The notes under the pieces: model-generated
The model's input: only the letters and a program-made list of their open reading frames with translations
Told to the model about the DNA's origin: nothing
Database searches by the model: none
Made by a program: the position numbers and the translations under genes
Assembly: GCA_036403035.1 (NCBI GenBank)
Contig: DASWRT010000461.1
Location: 1-7,703, forward strand
Origin: DASWRT01 sp036403035
GTDB taxonomy: Bacteria; Pseudomonadota; Alphaproteobacteria; ATCC43930; CGMCC-115725
Length of the DNA: 7,703 nucleotides
Reading direction: 5' to 3'
Shown here: positions 6,252-7,703 of the stretch, piece by piece
How the letters are laid out: every line of letters begins with the position of its first letter
How positions within the stretch are numbered: position 1 is the first letter of the stretch

Positions 6252-7238
6252 ATGTCAGAACAGAAGATGGACCGCAATCTCGCGCTGGAGGTGGTGCGGG
6301 TGACCGAGGCGGCGGCGCTTTCCGCGTCGCGGCTGATGGGCCGCGGCGACGAGAAGGCCGCGGATCAGGCAGCGGTCGACGCGATGCGTCAGGCGCTGAA
6401 CAGCCTCGCGATCGACGGCACCGTCGTGATCGGCGAGGGCGAGCGCGACGAGGCGCCGATGCTCTATATCGGCGAGCGCGTCGGAGGCGGGCAGGGGCCG
6501 AAGATCGACATCGCCCTCGACCCCCTCGAAGGCACGACGATCACCGCGAAGGGCGGCGCCAACGCGCTGGCCGTGATCGCGATGGCGGACGAGGGCGGCT
6601 TCCTCAACGCGCCCGATGTCTACATGGACAAGATCGCCGTCGGGACCGGCCTGCCCGAGGGCGTGGTCGACCTCGACGAGACGCCCGCCGAGAACCTGAA
6701 GAACCTCGCCAGGGCGAAGAAGGCGGACATTTCCGACCTCGTCGTCTGCATCCTCGACCGGCCGCGCCATTCCGAGCTGATCGCGAAGGTGCGCGAGGCC
6801 GGCGCCCGCATCATGCTCATCGGCGACGGCGACGTCAGCGCCGTGATCGCGACCTCGAACCCGGAAAGCGGCGTCGACATGTACATGGGCTCGGGCGGCG
6901 CCCCGGAAGGCGTGCTCGCCGCTGCGGCGCTGCGCTGCATCGGCGGCCAGATGCAGGGCCGGCTGATGTTCCGCAACGACGACGAGAGGGGGCGCGCCGC
7001 CCGCATCGGCATTGCCGACCTCAACCGTAAATACGGCCTGCTCGACCTCGCGCACGGCGACGTGATGTTCGCGGCGACCGGCGTGACCAGCGGCACGATG
7101 CTGCGCGGCGTCCGCCGCTTCTCCGGCGGCGCGGTCACCCATTCGATGGTGATGCGCTCGAAGAGCGGCACGGTCCGTTACATCGAGGCGAAGCACAACT
7201 TCAACCTCAAGACCGGCGCCTTCACCGCGAACCGGTAA
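6252..7238 (+). CDS. glpX: class II fructose-1,6-bisphosphatase
   Basis: A 328-residue cytosolic phosphatase that converts fructose 1,6-bisphosphate to fructose 6-phosphate in gluconeogenesis; in autotrophic relatives the family may also act on sedoheptulose 1,7-bisphosphate in the Calvin cycle. Metal- and substrate-binding residues are all present by alignment with E. coli GlpX: D38 (for D33), E62 in GEGERDEAPM (for E57), D90, E93 and T95 in DPLEGTT (for D85, E88, T90), and E219 in GGAPEGV (for E213). Length is typical for the family. ATG is preceded by GGGAGGA with a 6-nt spacer (6239-6245), which fixes the start. A small hairpin CGGGC-cggca-GCCCG (6225-6239) in the 31-bp gap from hom ends on the first base of that Shine-Dalgarno. 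Probably co-transcribed with hom; a palindromic repeat begins 25 nt after the stop. Confidence 0.97.
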   Translation: MSEQKMDRNLALEVVRVTEAAALSASRLMGRGDEKAADQAAVDAMRQALNSLAIDGTVVIGEGERDEAPMLYIGERVGGGQGPKIDIALDPLEGTTITAKGGANALAVIAMADEGGFLNAPDVYMDKIAVGTGLPEGVVDLDETPAENLKNLARAKKADISDLVVCILDRPRHSELIAKVREAGARIMLIGDGDVSAVIATSNPESGVDMYMGSGGAPEGVLAAAALRCIGGQMQGRLMFRNDDERGRAARIGIADLNRKYGLLDLAHGDVMFAATGVTSGTMLRGVRRFSGGAVTHSMVMRSKSGTVRYIEAKHNFNLKTGAFTANR

Positions 7239-7263
7239 GGCACGTTGCGGGGTGCGTATTACG

Positions 7264-7299
7264 CCTTCCCCCGCTTGCGGGGGAAGGTTGGGATGGGGG
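7264..7299. repeat. palindromic repeat copy A after glpX
   Basis: A perfect 11-bp stem CCTTCCCCCGC (7264-7274) / GCGGGGGAAGG (7277-7287) with a two-base TT centre, followed by TTGGGATGGGGG. It is a diverged copy of repeats B and C and lies in the same orientation as C. Without a T-run it is not a standard intrinsic terminator, but it could stabilise the glpX mRNA 3' end or slow transcription. Confidence 0.75.
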
Positions 7300-7359
7300 C
7301 GGCTGCGCGGCGGTCGCGGGCGGTGGTGTGGTGATGGCAGGCTGTTCGGCGGCACTTTA

Positions 7360-7397
7360 CCCCCCACCCCGACCCTCCCCCGCAAGGGGGGAGGGAG
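7360..7397. repeat. palindromic repeat copy B (left arm of 38-bp inverted repeat)
   Basis: A 38-nt unit made of CCCCCCACCCCGACC followed by a palindromic core CCCTCCCCC-GCAA-GGGGGGAGGG. It is the exact reverse complement of 7422-7459, 24 nt away. The internal palindrome allows each arm to fold on itself, or both arms to pair together. Confidence 0.85.
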
Positions 7398-7421
7398 CAG
7401 GTCTGAGTGTTGCGTCATCTT

Positions 7422-7459
7422 CTCCCTCCCCCCTTGCGGGGGAGGGTCGGGGTGGGGGG
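7422..7459. repeat. palindromic repeat copy C (right arm of 38-bp inverted repeat)
   Basis: The exact reverse complement of copy B. It ends 35 nt before the recJ ATG, so a hairpin here would sit in or next to the recJ leader. Confidence 0.85.
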
Positions 7460-7494
7460 AGATACGCGACATCCCGCGGCCGGGCCGCCGTGCC

Positions 7495-7703
7495 ATGACC
7501 GCGTTCGCAGCACCGCTCGCCGCAACCGACATCGCGACCGCCGGCCGGGAGCCGGCCCTCCTCGGCGTCGAGCATTCCATCACCGGCCGGCGCTGGGTCC
7601 AGCGCCCCGCCGACGAGCGCGGCGCGCTCGCGATCTCGCAGCAGCTCGGCGTTCCCGACATCGTCGGCCGCATCCTCGCGGCGCGCGGCATCCCGCCGGA
7701 GGG
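7495..7703 (+). CDS. recJ: single-stranded-DNA-specific exonuclease RecJ, N-terminal part
   Basis: The first 69 codons of a gene cut by the right window edge. After an Ala-rich leader, residues 22-34 (LLGVEHSITGRRW) and then RPADERGALAISQQLGVPDIVGRILAARGI (37-66) match the characteristic start of alphaproteobacterial RecJ, before the DHH domain, which is outside the window. RecJ degrades single-stranded DNA 5' to 3' in recombination and mismatch or base-excision repair. The catalytic DHH motifs cannot be checked here. ATG at 7495 is the natural start: a GTG at 7490 runs into a TGA at once. The Shine-Dalgarno is poor (no GGAGG within 15 nt), and a repeat arm ends 35 nt upstream. The order hom-glpX-recJ supports the call. 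Confidence 0.85.
   Translation, partial: MTAFAAPLAATDIATAGREPALLGVEHSITGRRWVQRPADERGALAISQQLGVPDIVGRILAARGIPPE

Noticed and set aside
4670..6277. 535-codon open frame on the minus strand
   Set aside because: Antisense to hom and the end of the lipoprotein gene; low-complexity Arg/Gly/Asp composition and no recognisable domain.
7360..7459. CRISPR array
   Set aside because: The units are inverted and palindromic, with unequal spacing and no regular spacers; no cas genes are present.
6255..7691. 478-codon open frame on the minus strand
   Set aside because: Antisense to glpX and running through the palindromic repeats into antisense recJ; no domain and no supporting context.

Overview
The window is a stretch of ordinary chromosome from a very GC-rich bacterium, most likely an alphaproteobacterium. 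The evidence is a class I poly(3-hydroxyalkanoate) synthase, the gene order homoserine dehydrogenase - glpX - recJ (recalled from alphaproteobacterial genomes, not searched here), strong G/C third-position bias, and short GC-rich palindromic repeats between genes. Nothing in it marks a prophage, plasmid, transposon, CRISPR array or defence island. No tRNA or rRNA was found.

Left part (1-1776), minus strand: a weak candidate C-terminal coding remnant at the edge, a class I SAM-dependent methyltransferase (204-875), and a small secreted protein of unknown function (932-1306). These two genes are 56 bp apart and may be co-transcribed. About 470 bp with no convincing gene follows (1307-1776); it holds a 16-nt piece of the repeat family seen at the right end.

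Centre (1777-3878): phaC on the minus strand, with an intact Cys-Asp-His triad, a GTG start and a strong Shine-Dalgarno. It diverges from the rightward block across an intergenic region that carries an AT-rich promoter-like island, an 8-bp inverted repeat in the phaC leader, and a GC hairpin.

Right part (3879-7703), plus strand: an outer-membrane-type lipoprotein with a degenerate OmpA-like domain, then homoserine dehydrogenase (threonine/methionine branch of aspartate metabolism), then class II fructose-1,6-bisphosphatase GlpX (gluconeogenesis), then the first 69 codons of recJ (single-strand-specific exonuclease), cut by the window edge. The first three genes are closely spaced and probably one operon. 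The 256-bp glpX-recJ gap contains three copies of a GC-rich palindromic repeat, two of which form a perfect 38-bp inverted repeat.

Apart from shared central carbon and amino-acid metabolism (PHA storage, threonine synthesis, gluconeogenesis), the genes do not form an evident dedicated system. I did not find a new system here. The most notable items are the palindromic repeat cluster and the atypical OmpA-like lipoprotein.
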